Below, piece by piece: positions 1 through 5,996 of a DNA stretch of 11,724 nucleotides. Origin of the DNA: Myxococcales bacterium (GTDB lineage Bacteria > Desulfobacterota_B > Binatia > UBA1149 > SPBQ01); NCBI GenBank assembly GCA_004525875.1, contig SPBQ01000029.1, positions 1 through 11,724 on the forward strand, read 5' to 3'. The notes beneath the pieces were generated by a model that did not search any database, was not told the origin of the DNA, and was given only the letters and a program-made list of their open reading frames with translations. Position 1 is the first letter of the stretch; the number at the start of each line of letters is the position of its first letter. A program made the translations under genes and the position numbers.

Positions 1-843
1 AAGCTGGGCGGCAACGAGATGAGCTACGGCTCCGATCTCGACCTGTTATTCGTCTACCGCTCGCCGGCCGACGGCTACAACGACGCCGCGCACCGCTTCG
101 CCACGCGCTGGGTACAGAAGACGATGAGCATTCTGCAGACGCGTACGCGCGACGGTGTCGTCTACGAGATCGACGCTCGCCTGCGCCCCTCAGGTCGCTC
201 CGGCCCGCTGGTCGTATCGCTGGAGCGCTTCGAGGAGTACCACTGCGAGGAGGCGGAGCTCTGGGAGCGCCAGGCCCACATCCGCGCGCGCGTGACGTAC
301 GGCCCGCCTGCGCTGAGCGAGCAGCTCCACGAGCTCATCGAGACGTTCGTCTATGGGCGCGGACTGGACGGCGATGAGGTCGGCGAGATCGACTCGCTGC
401 GGATGCGCGTGGAGAACGAGCTGGCGCAGGAGACCGCCGCGCAGCGCAACATCAAGACGGGGCGTGGCGGCATCGTCGACATCGAGACGATCGTTCAGAT
501 GCTGCTGCTGCGGCACGGCCACGACCACCCGGAGATGCGGGTTCGGGGCACGCTCGAGGCGATCCGCGCGCTCGCGGGGGAGGGGCTGATCGACGCGCGC
601 GAGACCCGTACGCTGGAGACCCACTATCTGTTCCTAAGACTGCTGGAGGGACGCCTGCGGCTGGAGCGCGACCGCCCCGTCGAGCAGCTCGGGACCGATG
701 CCGAGGTGATCGGTCCGCTGGCGCGCCGCATGGGTTTCTCGGGTACGAACCCGGGCGGCGAGCTTCTCATCCGTTACGAGGCGACGCGCGAGGAAGTGCG
801 GTCGCTGTACGAGAAGCGCTTCCGTAGCCACGTTGACGTTTGA
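1..843 (+). CDS. glnE: Glutamine synthetase adenylyltransferase GlnE, C-terminal part (5' end outside window)
   Basis: Bifunctional enzyme that adenylylates glutamine synthetase to inactivate it and deadenylylates it to reactivate it, under PII/glutamine control, in the cytoplasm. The frame is open from base 1, giving 280 residues, about 30 % of a usual ~950-residue GlnE. The fragment opens inside the second nucleotidyltransferase domain: the GSDLDLLFVY signature at residues 10-19, with D12 and D14 as metal-binding acidic residues, then IDARLRPSG around 57-65 with a third acidic residue. The helical PII-uridylyltransferase-like region follows, with GGIVDIETIVQ around 156-166. The order and the proximity of the C-terminus match the C-terminal adenylyltransferase half, not the N-terminal adenylyl-removing half. 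ilvE starts 25 nt downstream, so the two may share a transcript. The family call is very secure; whether the N-terminal half is intact cannot be seen. Confidence 0.95.
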   Translation, partial: KLGGNEMSYGSDLDLLFVYRSPADGYNDAAHRFATRWVQKTMSILQTRTRDGVVYEIDARLRPSGRSGPLVVSLERFEEYHCEEAELWERQAHIRARVTYGPPALSEQLHELIETFVYGRGLDGDEVGEIDSLRMRVENELAQETAAQRNIKTGRGGIVDIETIVQMLLLRHGHDHPEMRVRGTLEAIRALAGEGLIDARETRTLETHYLFLRLLEGRLRLERDRPVEQLGTDAEVIGPLARRMGFSGTNPGGELLIRYEATREEVRSLYEKRFRSHVDV

Positions 844-868
844 GCAGCCGCCAGGTAGCTGTGCGCGG

Positions 869-1783
869 ATGGACAAGGCCAAGCTCATCTGGATGGACGG
901 GGAGCTGGTTCCCTGGGACGAGGCCAGGGTCCACGTCCTCACCCACACGCTTCACTACGGTGTGGGGGCGTTCGAAGGCATCCGCTGCTATCGCTGCGAG
1001 GACGGTCGATCGGCCGTGTTCCGATTGCACGAGCACATCGTCCGGTTGTGGCAATCGGCCCGCGTCCTCGCGATGGCCACGCCGTACGACGTTGATCAGA
1101 TGGAGCAGGCCTGTCTCGAGACGATCCGCGCCAACGAGCTGGACGAGTGTTACATCCGGCCGCTCCTGTACGTCGGCGACGGTGAGATGGGTCTGGCGGC
1201 TCCGAACAACCCGGTGCGGCTATCGGTCGCAGTCTGGCCGTGGGGGGCGTATCTGGGAGAGGATGGCCTGCGGAACGGAATCCGTGTGCGAACCTCTTCA
1301 TTCCAGCGTTACCACGTCAATACGATGATGACGAAGGCGAAGGCGGTCGGACACTACGTCAACTCGATCCTGGCGAGTCTCGAGGCGCGTAGCGCGGGGT
1401 ACGACGAGTCGCTCATGCTCGACGTCGACGGTTACGCAGCAGAGGGCTGCGGCGAGAACCTGTTCATCGTTCGCGGTGGCCGGATCAAGACGCCTCCGAT
1501 CGCCACGGTTCTGGAGGGGATCACGCGTAACTCGGCGATCGAGTTGCTGCAGAAGGCTGGGTACGAAGTGGTCGAGGAACGATTCACGCGCGACGAGATC
1601 TACATCGCCGACGAGGCCTTCCTCACGGGCACGGCGGCCGAGATCACTCCGATGCGGTCGCTGGACGATCGCGAGATCGGGGAGGGGAAGCCGGGACCGG
1701 TGACGAAGCGCCTCCAGGAAGAGTACTTCGCTGTCATCAAGGGGCAGCGCAGTGAGTACGACCGCTGGCTCACCTATCTCTGA
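869..1783 (+). CDS. ilvE: Branched-chain amino acid aminotransferase (class IV, PLP-dependent)
   Basis: Transfers the amino group from glutamate to the keto acids of valine, leucine and isoleucine, and the reverse, in the cytoplasm. At 304 residues it is close to the usual ~309. Fold-type IV hallmarks are present: HTLHYGVGAFEGIR at 26-39, the PLP lysine K158 in TKAKAVGHYVNS (aligned by eye with AAKAGGNY of E. coli IlvE), EGCGENLF around 192-199, EGITR at 216-220 and GTAAEITPMRS around 254-264. The ATG at 869 was chosen because homologues begin with a short lead into IWMDGELVPW. A TTG 36 nt upstream would overlap glnE and add 12 residues without similarity. The ribosome binding site is weak (AGGT at 853-856). 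The 30-nt gap to the rhomboid gene contains only a 5-bp hairpin (1785-1799). D-amino-acid aminotransferase or ADC lyase are relatives, but the C-terminal GTAAEITP region favours IlvE. Confidence 0.94.
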   Translation: MDKAKLIWMDGELVPWDEARVHVLTHTLHYGVGAFEGIRCYRCEDGRSAVFRLHEHIVRLWQSARVLAMATPYDVDQMEQACLETIRANELDECYIRPLLYVGDGEMGLAAPNNPVRLSVAVWPWGAYLGEDGLRNGIRVRTSSFQRYHVNTMMTKAKAVGHYVNSILASLEARSAGYDESLMLDVDGYAAEGCGENLFIVRGGRIKTPPIATVLEGITRNSAIELLQKAGYEVVEERFTRDEIYIADEAFLTGTAAEITPMRSLDDREIGEGKPGPVTKRLQEEYFAVIKGQRSEYDRWLTYL

Positions 1784-1813
1784 GGCCGGACGCGCCGGCT
1801 CTCCCAACAAACG

Positions 1814-2554
1814 ATGAAGCAACGCTACAGGTACGGTCTGTCCGGGCCCGGGGGAGTACACCTCGGGCCCGCGGGACCGGTGCCGCCGGTGGTGAAGGCG
1901 CTCATCATCGCGAACATAGCGGTGTACGTCCTCCAGAGGCTGGTCGGGGGCAACCGCCTCATCGACTTCTTCGCTCTATATCCCGCGGATCTCGTCAAGA
2001 ACTTCCAGATCTGGAGACTCTTCACCTACCAGTTCTTGCACGGCGGTGTCCTCCACCTCCTCATCAACATGCTGATGCTCTGGATGTTCGGTTCGGAGCT
2101 CGAGCAGCGGTGGGGGCCGCGCTTCTTCATCCGCTACTACTTCCTGTGCGGGATCGGTGGCGGTATCACCTACGCTCTCGTGCGATTCGACAGCTCGATG
2201 GCCACGGTCGGCGCGTCGGGCGCTATCTACGGCGTGTTGATGGCGTACGGCATGTGGTTTCCGAATCGCATCGTACTGCTCGCGTTCCTGTTCCCGGTCC
2301 GCGTGCGACACGTGATCGTGTTCCTCATTGTTGCCGAGCTACTTCAGGCGATGGAGTCGACAGGGGAGGGCATCGCCTACGCCGCCCATCTCGGCGGTAT
2401 GGCCTTCGGCTACGTCTATCTTCGCTGGTGGAGCAAGGGCGGGCTCGGCCTCGGGGCCATGCCGGGTTGGCACGACGTCAAACGGGCCTACTACCGCTGG
2501 AGGTTCCGTCGACTACAGAAGAAGAGGTTCGGAAACGGCCCGACGCTGCACTGA
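1814..2554 (+). CDS. Rhomboid-family intramembrane serine protease
   Basis: Integral inner-membrane protease that cleaves transmembrane helices of client proteins; the substrate cannot be inferred. The 246 residues hold about six membrane segments (approximately 28-45, 77-94, 104-122, 131-147, 152-180, 187-205). The catalytic dyad is visible: S135 in GASGAIYG on the fourth segment and H192 in AAHLGG on the sixth. H81 and N85 in HLLINM on the second segment match the oxyanion-stabilising His/Asn pair of GlpG. The loop-1 WR motif is WRLFTYQFLH at 67-76. The protein ends in a basic cytoplasmic tail (~216-240, rich in R, K, Y, W). There is no N-terminal GlpG cytoplasmic domain and no zinc-finger domain, only a Gly/Pro-rich lead of ~25 residues. 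No clear Shine-Dalgarno precedes the ATG, so translation may follow ilvE on the same message. All catalytic residues are intact, so an active protease is expected. Confidence 0.92.
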   Translation: MKQRYRYGLSGPGGVHLGPAGPVPPVVKALIIANIAVYVLQRLVGGNRLIDFFALYPADLVKNFQIWRLFTYQFLHGGVLHLLINMLMLWMFGSELEQRWGPRFFIRYYFLCGIGGGITYALVRFDSSMATVGASGAIYGVLMAYGMWFPNRIVLLAFLFPVRVRHVIVFLIVAELLQAMESTGEGIAYAAHLGGMAFGYVYLRWWSKGGLGLGAMPGWHDVKRAYYRWRFRRLQKKRFGNGPTLH

Positions 2555-2882
2555 CGATGGGCGACGAGGCGGGGAAGAAGAAATGACCTCGACCGTCAGC
2601 CCTCGGAGAACAGCACGCCAACCACGATGAAGCCGATACACAAACAGACTGCCTCGATCACTACGGTTTCCCCCTACCCCGACTTCGTTTTGCGAAGGTC
2701 ATGTCGCAGGAATTACGGTCTGCCGTCAATCACCCATCTGGGTAAATCGTACGCTGTGCAGAAAACTCGCCGAATTGTCAGTGAACGGACCCGAAGCGGC
2801 GGCGCGCCTGGGCCTGGCCACGGTTGCGTCATGAGGCGATTGCCGGGTCAGATGCGGCTCCCGGGTGGGAGGTGACGACGAC
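2555..2882. other. Intergenic region (328 bp), no convincing gene
   Basis: No frame here looks coding. The longest candidate, on the + strand at 2627-2875, has no family resemblance and a composition unlike its neighbours. Bases about 2627-2780 are visibly less G+C-rich than the flanks, as expected of a promoter region for the hydrolase at 2883. Two small palindromes sit next to each other: an imperfect hairpin at 2712-2730 (ATT-ACGG-TCTG-CCGT-C-AAT) and ACCCA-TC-TGGGT at 2732-2743. They could be an operator but are short enough to be chance. No good -35/-10 pair was found; TTGCGA-N17-TTACGG at 2690-2718 is a poor fit. No obvious rhoboid-gene terminator with a T-run is present. Confidence 0.6.
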
Positions 2883-3680
2883 GTGAGCTCGCATAGCGAG
2901 GGGTTCGTGGGGAGCGGGGGTGAGGAGTTGCTAGCCCGGACGTGGGAGCCCGAAGGCCCTGCCCGCGCCGTGTTGCTGCTAGTGCACGGGCTCGGCGAGC
3001 ACACGGGCCGCTACGAGCACGTTGGTGACTACCTGGCCGCCCGCGGCGTCCGCGTCTGTGGCTACGACCAGCGCGGCCACGGCCGATCCGGTGGGCGCAC
3101 GGGTTGGATCTCGGCTTTCGACGACTTTCTCGCCGACCTGGCGCTCTTCCACGAGCGGGTTCGAGCGACGGCCGGTGGGCTGCCGCTGGTGCTCCTCGGT
3201 CATTCAATGGGTGGCCTCATCGTCACGGCGTACGTTCTCGATCGTCGGCCGCGTCCGGACTACCTCGTGCTGTCGAGCCCGGCTATCGTTCCGATCGTCG
3301 AGGAGGGCGGGCGCACGATCGATGCCGCCACGCTCAGTCACGGCCCCGCCGTGCAGGAGGCCTATCTCACCGATCCGTTGGTTCTCCGCGAACGGGTCAC
3401 GGAGGATCTCCTGCTCCGCATCTTCGAGGGGGTCGTACACGTCGACGGCCGAGCTTCGGAGATCGCGTTGCCGGTGCTCCTGATCCACGGCTCGAGCGAC
3501 GCGCTGTGCAGCGCCGAGGGTGCGCGAACCTATCTCGAGGCTTCATCCTCGCCCGACCTTACAGTGAAGATCTACGAGGACGGCCGTCACGAGATGTTCA
3601 ACGAGACTTGCAAGACTGAGGTGCTGGCCGATCTCGGCGCCTGGATCGAGGCCAGGATCGCGCCACCGATGCCCGACTGA
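2883..3680 (+). CDS. Alpha/beta hydrolase, monoacylglycerol lipase-like (lysophospholipase family)
   Basis: Serine hydrolase of the Hydrolase_4/monoacylglycerol-lipase family, probably releasing fatty acid from mono- or lysoacyl lipids; probably cytoplasmic, with no signal peptide. The 265 residues show the oxyanion segment HGLGEHTGRY (35-44), RGHGRS (64-69), nucleophile S108 in GHSMGG, acid D206 in GSSDALCS and base H236 in GRHEMFN. The GTG at 2883 is preferred because GGAGG (2868-2872) lies 10 nt before it; a GTG at 2865 would place that ribosome binding site inside the gene. The cap between SSPA (131-134) and the DPLV motif (164-167) looks short for the family, which usually carries roughly 20-30 more residues there. 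Its substrate preference may therefore differ from typical monoacylglycerol lipases. The family call is secure; the exact substrate is inference. Confidence 0.88.
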   Translation: MSSHSEGFVGSGGEELLARTWEPEGPARAVLLLVHGLGEHTGRYEHVGDYLAARGVRVCGYDQRGHGRSGGRTGWISAFDDFLADLALFHERVRATAGGLPLVLLGHSMGGLIVTAYVLDRRPRPDYLVLSSPAIVPIVEEGGRTIDAATLSHGPAVQEAYLTDPLVLRERVTEDLLLRIFEGVVHVDGRASEIALPVLLIHGSSDALCSAEGARTYLEASSSPDLTVKIYEDGRHEMFNETCKTEVLADLGAWIEARIAPPMPD

Positions 3681-3742
3681 CGCGTCCAGTGCAGTCCTCA
3701 AACCACCGAAAGTGAAACTCGCATCTGATAGGATTGAAACCC

Positions 3743-3757
3743 GGACGGCTGCCGTCC
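3743..3757 (+). repeat. GC-rich hairpin just upstream of the sulfotransferase start
   Basis: GGACGG (3743-3748) and CCGTCC (3752-3757) are perfect 6-bp arms around a 3-nt CTG loop, ending 7 nt before the ATG at 3765 where a Shine-Dalgarno would normally lie. No purine-rich ribosome binding site is visible in this 84-nt gap. The hairpin could limit initiation or be incidental; there is no T-run that would make it a terminator. Confidence 0.35.
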
Positions 3758-3764
3758 CGACGCG

Positions 3765-4784
3765 ATGAACGACAACGCCGGGAAAGTATTCTTCGTAATC
3801 GGATCCCCGCGCTCGGGCTCAACCCTGCTCGCTCGCATGCTCGGTTCCCATTCTCAGATCCTCACGCGGGGTGAGCCGAACATGCTCACCCCGCTGGCCC
3901 ATCTCGGATACTACGCGAAGGTCGACAAGGCGCCCTACGACGCGATCCTCGCGGCCGAGTCGATCCGCGAGTTTGTCGCAGAGTTGCCGGGCGGTGAGCA
4001 GGACTACATCGATGCCTGCCGCGCCTACACGGACACACTGTACCTTCGCTACCTGGCCGCCCATCCGGGCGAGGCGCTGTTCCTCGACAAAACGCCGGCC
4101 TACGCGCTCATCCTCGACTTCATGGCGCGCATATATCCGAGCGCGAAGTACATCGTCCTCACACGCCATCCGCTGGTGATCTTCAGCTCTTATGCGGAAT
4201 CGTTCTTCGACAGCGACTACCAGGCAGCGCACGACTACAACCCGATCGCCGAGCGCTACGTGCCGGCGATCGCGAAATTCCTGCGCGACGCGAAGACGCT
4301 GCGCTACCACGTCGTCTACGAGAAGCTGGTGGCCGATCCGGCGCCGGTGCTGGCGGAGATCTTCGATTTCCTGGGCGTGCCGAACGAGCCGGAGGCCGTG
4401 AACTACGGCAAGCACGAGTACGAGGGCAAGGGACTGGGCGATCCGATCGGCGTGGGGCAGCACTCGCGTCCGACGACGGCGTCGATCCACAAGTGGGCGA
4501 CCGAGATCGCTGCAGACCCCGCGCGCATGGAACTGTGCCGTGGCATCATCGAGCGGCTTGCTCCCGAGGATCTGGAGCTCTGGGGCTATCCCGTTGAAAC
4601 CATCTGGCAGCCGCTCGAGGAGGCCGGCTTCTCCGGAGCCAGGCCGAAGCCGAAGAAGCTCGACCGGTACCGGCTCCAGCGCAAGGCGATCGTCCGGCTG
4701 CGCAAGCTCGTGGGCAGGAGCGGCGCGCTGCGCAAACTCCTCGAGCGCGTGCGCCTCGGCGCCGACGTCCTGCTTCGCAGCTAG
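3765..4784 (+). CDS. PAPS-dependent sulfotransferase family protein (Sulfotransfer_3-like)
   Basis: Predicted to transfer a sulfuryl group from 3'-phosphoadenosine-5'-phosphosulfate to an unknown hydroxyl or amine acceptor. The 5'-phosphosulfate loop is at 13-25 (GSPRSGSTLLARM). FLDKTP follows at 106-111, in the position of the conserved (E/D)KTP of this family. The 3'-phosphate-binding segment is YIVLTRHPLVIFSSY (129-143), with R134 and S141/S142 as the likely ligands. VVYEKLVADP (183-192) matches the usual YE-L-DP segment, and HKW (242-244) the later lysine/tryptophan region. No signal peptide or membrane helix is seen. Beyond about residue 295 is a strongly basic tail rich in R, K and L, likely an amphipathic helix, which could hold the enzyme at the membrane surface. 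It is 84 nt downstream of the hydrolase and convergent with the lysR gene. The family is confident; the acceptor is unknown. Confidence 0.87.
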   Translation: MNDNAGKVFFVIGSPRSGSTLLARMLGSHSQILTRGEPNMLTPLAHLGYYAKVDKAPYDAILAAESIREFVAELPGGEQDYIDACRAYTDTLYLRYLAAHPGEALFLDKTPAYALILDFMARIYPSAKYIVLTRHPLVIFSSYAESFFDSDYQAAHDYNPIAERYVPAIAKFLRDAKTLRYHVVYEKLVADPAPVLAEIFDFLGVPNEPEAVNYGKHEYEGKGLGDPIGVGQHSRPTTASIHKWATEIAADPARMELCRGIIERLAPEDLELWGYPVETIWQPLEEAGFSGARPKPKKLDRYRLQRKAIVRLRKLVGRSGALRKLLERVRLGADVLLRS

Positions 4785-4823
4785 CCCTGCGGAGGCGGCG
4801 TTATCTGATGGTACGGCGAGCGA

Positions 4824-4844
4824 AGCGAGCCGCTAGCGCTCGCT
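4824..4844. terminator. Hairpin in the convergent gap between sulfotransferase and lysR (possible bidirectional terminator)
   Basis: AGCGAGC (4824-4830) and GCTCGCT (4838-4844) form a perfect 7-bp stem around a 7-nt loop, in the only gap between two convergent genes. It overlaps the last codons of the minus-strand lysR gene. No T-run follows on either strand, so intrinsic termination would be weak. Location is the main argument. Confidence 0.35.
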
Positions 4845-5738
4845 GGAAAGCAGCGACGCGAACCGGGACTTGCAGATGTTGATGAATGCGCGGTGCGACG
4901 CGGTGGCGGTCTCACCCGACCGCCGCACCAGGCCCCAGGTTCTGTAGAGCCCTCGCGGCGCCAGCGGGCGCGAGATGATAGCACCGTCGTCGACCTCGCG
5001 GCGCGCGGCCCAGGCCGCGACCACCGATACGCCGAGCCCCACCTCGACCATCTTCTTGACGGCTTCGAGGTCGCTGATCTCCATCCCGAACTTCGGGAAC
5101 ACACCGTCCTCGAGCAGGAATCGCTCGAGGGTCCGAAACGTTCGGCTGCTGCGGTTGTAGACGACGACCTGCTCGGCAGTGAAATCTCGGGCTCGCACCC
5201 TCTCGAGCGACTCCCAGCGGTGCCCGCGGGGGGCGATGGCCACGAGCTCGTCGCGCCCGAGCTCGGTCGCCGTAAGGCCGCCGGTCGTGATCGGCAGCAC
5301 CAGCAGGCCGACATCGACCGTGCCGTCCAGCGTGCGATCGAGCGTTTCCATGGTGAAACCCGACAGGACCTGGATCTCGATCTTCGAGAATCGGGCGCTG
5401 AACTCGCTGAGGATCGAGGGCAGGACGTGATGGCAGATGGCACCGCCGGCGCCGATCGCGACCCGTCCCCGGCCCATTCCCTCGAAATCGGAGATCACGG
5501 CCGCGGCCTCGTCGGCCTTCGCGGTGATCTGGCGGGCGTAGGGCAGCAGGACGTTCCCGGCCTGGGTCGGCGTGACGTTGCGCGCCCGGCGCGTGAACAG
5601 CGGCGTCCCGACGTCTTTCTCGAGGATCCGAATCTGCTGGCTGACCGCGGACTGGCTCACGCTCAGCCGCTGCCCCGCTCGCGTGAAGCTGCCCGTCTCG
5701 GCAACTGCGATGAAGGTACGCAGGGCCTTGATTTCCAT
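4833..5738 (-). CDS. LysR-family transcriptional regulator
   Basis: DNA-binding regulator that responds to a small co-inducer. At 301 residues it is the standard length. The N-terminal winged helix-turn-helix is clear: LRTFIAVAETGSFTRAG (6-22) then SVSQSAVSQQIRILEKDVG (26-44) and PLFTRR (46-51). The linker helix leads to a periplasmic-binding-protein-like effector domain from about 90 to 295. It is divergent from the ammonium transporter gene, with 258 bp between the start codons, the usual arrangement for a LysR protein and a target. Its own promoter (TTGACG-N17-GATAAG on the minus strand) lies directly before the start and is overlapped by a perfect dyad, suggesting autorepression. No Shine-Dalgarno precedes the ATG. 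A link to nitrogen control (as in NAC) is inference from position only; CysB-, CbbR- or other-type ligands cannot be excluded. Confidence 0.93.
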   Translation of the reverse strand: MEIKALRTFIAVAETGSFTRAGQRLSVSQSAVSQQIRILEKDVGTPLFTRRARNVTPTQAGNVLLPYARQITAKADEAAAVISDFEGMGRGRVAIGAGGAICHHVLPSILSEFSARFSKIEIQVLSGFTMETLDRTLDGTVDVGLLVLPITTGGLTATELGRDELVAIAPRGHRWESLERVRARDFTAEQVVVYNRSSRTFRTLERFLLEDGVFPKFGMEISDLEAVKKMVEVGLGVSVVAAWAARREVDDGAIISRPLAPRGLYRTWGLVRRSGETATASHRAFINICKSRFASLLSSER

Positions 5739-5746
5739 CTGGATAG

Positions 5747-5775
5747 CTTATCACTGCCATCAAGACTTCCGTCAA
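5747..5775 (-). promoter_or_regulatory. Sigma-70-type promoter of the lysR gene
   Basis: Read on the minus strand, TTGACG (complement of 5770-5775, 5 of 6 to consensus) is followed after exactly 17 nt by GATAAG (complement of 5747-5752, 4 of 6). The predicted start site falls about 0-2 nt before the ATG at 5738, so the transcript would have almost no leader, in keeping with the missing Shine-Dalgarno. Confidence 0.6.
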
Positions 5776-5780
5776 GTCTT
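5762..5780. promoter_or_regulatory. Perfect 7-bp dyad over the lysR -35 box (candidate LysR operator)
   Basis: AAGACTT (5762-5768) and AAGTCTT (5774-5780) are perfect inverted arms around CCGTC, giving the CTT-N5-AAG type of core. The -35 hexamer of the lysR promoter (5770-5775) lies inside it, so protein bound here should block the regulator's own transcription. It lies about 155-173 bp upstream of the predicted amt start site. That the bound protein is the adjacent LysR is inference. Confidence 0.5.
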
Positions 5781-5793
5781 ATGCGGGATTATC

Positions 5794-5821
5794 CACGTGC
5801 TCAGCAATCAGGCAGCAGGTG
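5794..5821. repeat. Imperfect inverted repeat upstream of amt (possible activator site)
   Basis: CACGTGCT (5794-5801) and AGCAGGTG (5814-5821) pair at 7 of 8 positions across a 12-nt spacer. The centre is about 127 bp before the predicted sigma-54 start site, in the range used by enhancer-binding activators. It does not match the NtrC consensus spacing (TGCAC-N7-GTGCA), so its ligand is unknown. Confidence 0.3.
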
Positions 5822-5907
5822 TCCAGGAAGTAGTCAGAAAATATGGGATCCGATCGAGAACCGCCGCACGAGTCCGCAATCGGCGCGAGCTTCAGCGCAG
5901 CGCGCCA

Positions 5908-5925
5908 TTGGCATCGATTCTGCTT
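5908..5925 (+). promoter_or_regulatory. Sigma-54-type (-24/-12) promoter of the ammonium transporter gene
   Basis: TTGGCATCGATTCTGCTT has the invariant GG (5910-5911) and GC (5922-5923) separated by exactly 10 nt, with TGGCA intact at -24 and CTGCT at -12, against the consensus TGGCACG-N4-TTGCW. Transcription would start near 5935, leaving a leader of about 60 nt that ends in AAGGAG/AGGTGG before the ATG at 5997. Ammonium transporter genes are classic sigma-54 targets, which supports the call. Confidence 0.6.
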
Positions 5926-5975
5926 CTTACCAGGTGTCTTCGGACTACACGTCCTAATGAGACCAAGGAAATCGT

Positions 5976-5990
5976 AAGGAGAAAAGGTGG
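5976..5990 (+). promoter_or_regulatory. Ribosome binding site of amt
   Basis: AAGGAG (5976-5981) and AGGTGG (5985-5990) lie 15 and 6 nt before the ATG at 5997. The second has ordinary spacing, and the pair makes this the best ribosome binding site in the window and fixes the start. Confidence 0.6.
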
Positions 5991-5996
5991 GACACC

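Noticed and set aside
2557..2586. Nine-codon frame (MGDEAGKKK) right after the rhomboid gene
   Set aside because: Too short and without a ribosome binding site or other support; likely chance.
2627..2875. 82-residue + strand frame in the 2555-2882 gap
   Set aside because: No family resemblance and atypical composition; ends just before the better-supported hydrolase start.
5794..5821. NtrC binding site upstream of amt
   Set aside because: A dyad exists, but spacing and half-sites do not match TGCAC-N7-GTGCA; kept only as an unassigned inverted repeat.
4893..5957. Long + strand open frame opposite lysR
   Set aside because: It is the complement of a clear LysR gene; its translation shows no domain and is typical of high-G+C antisense frames.
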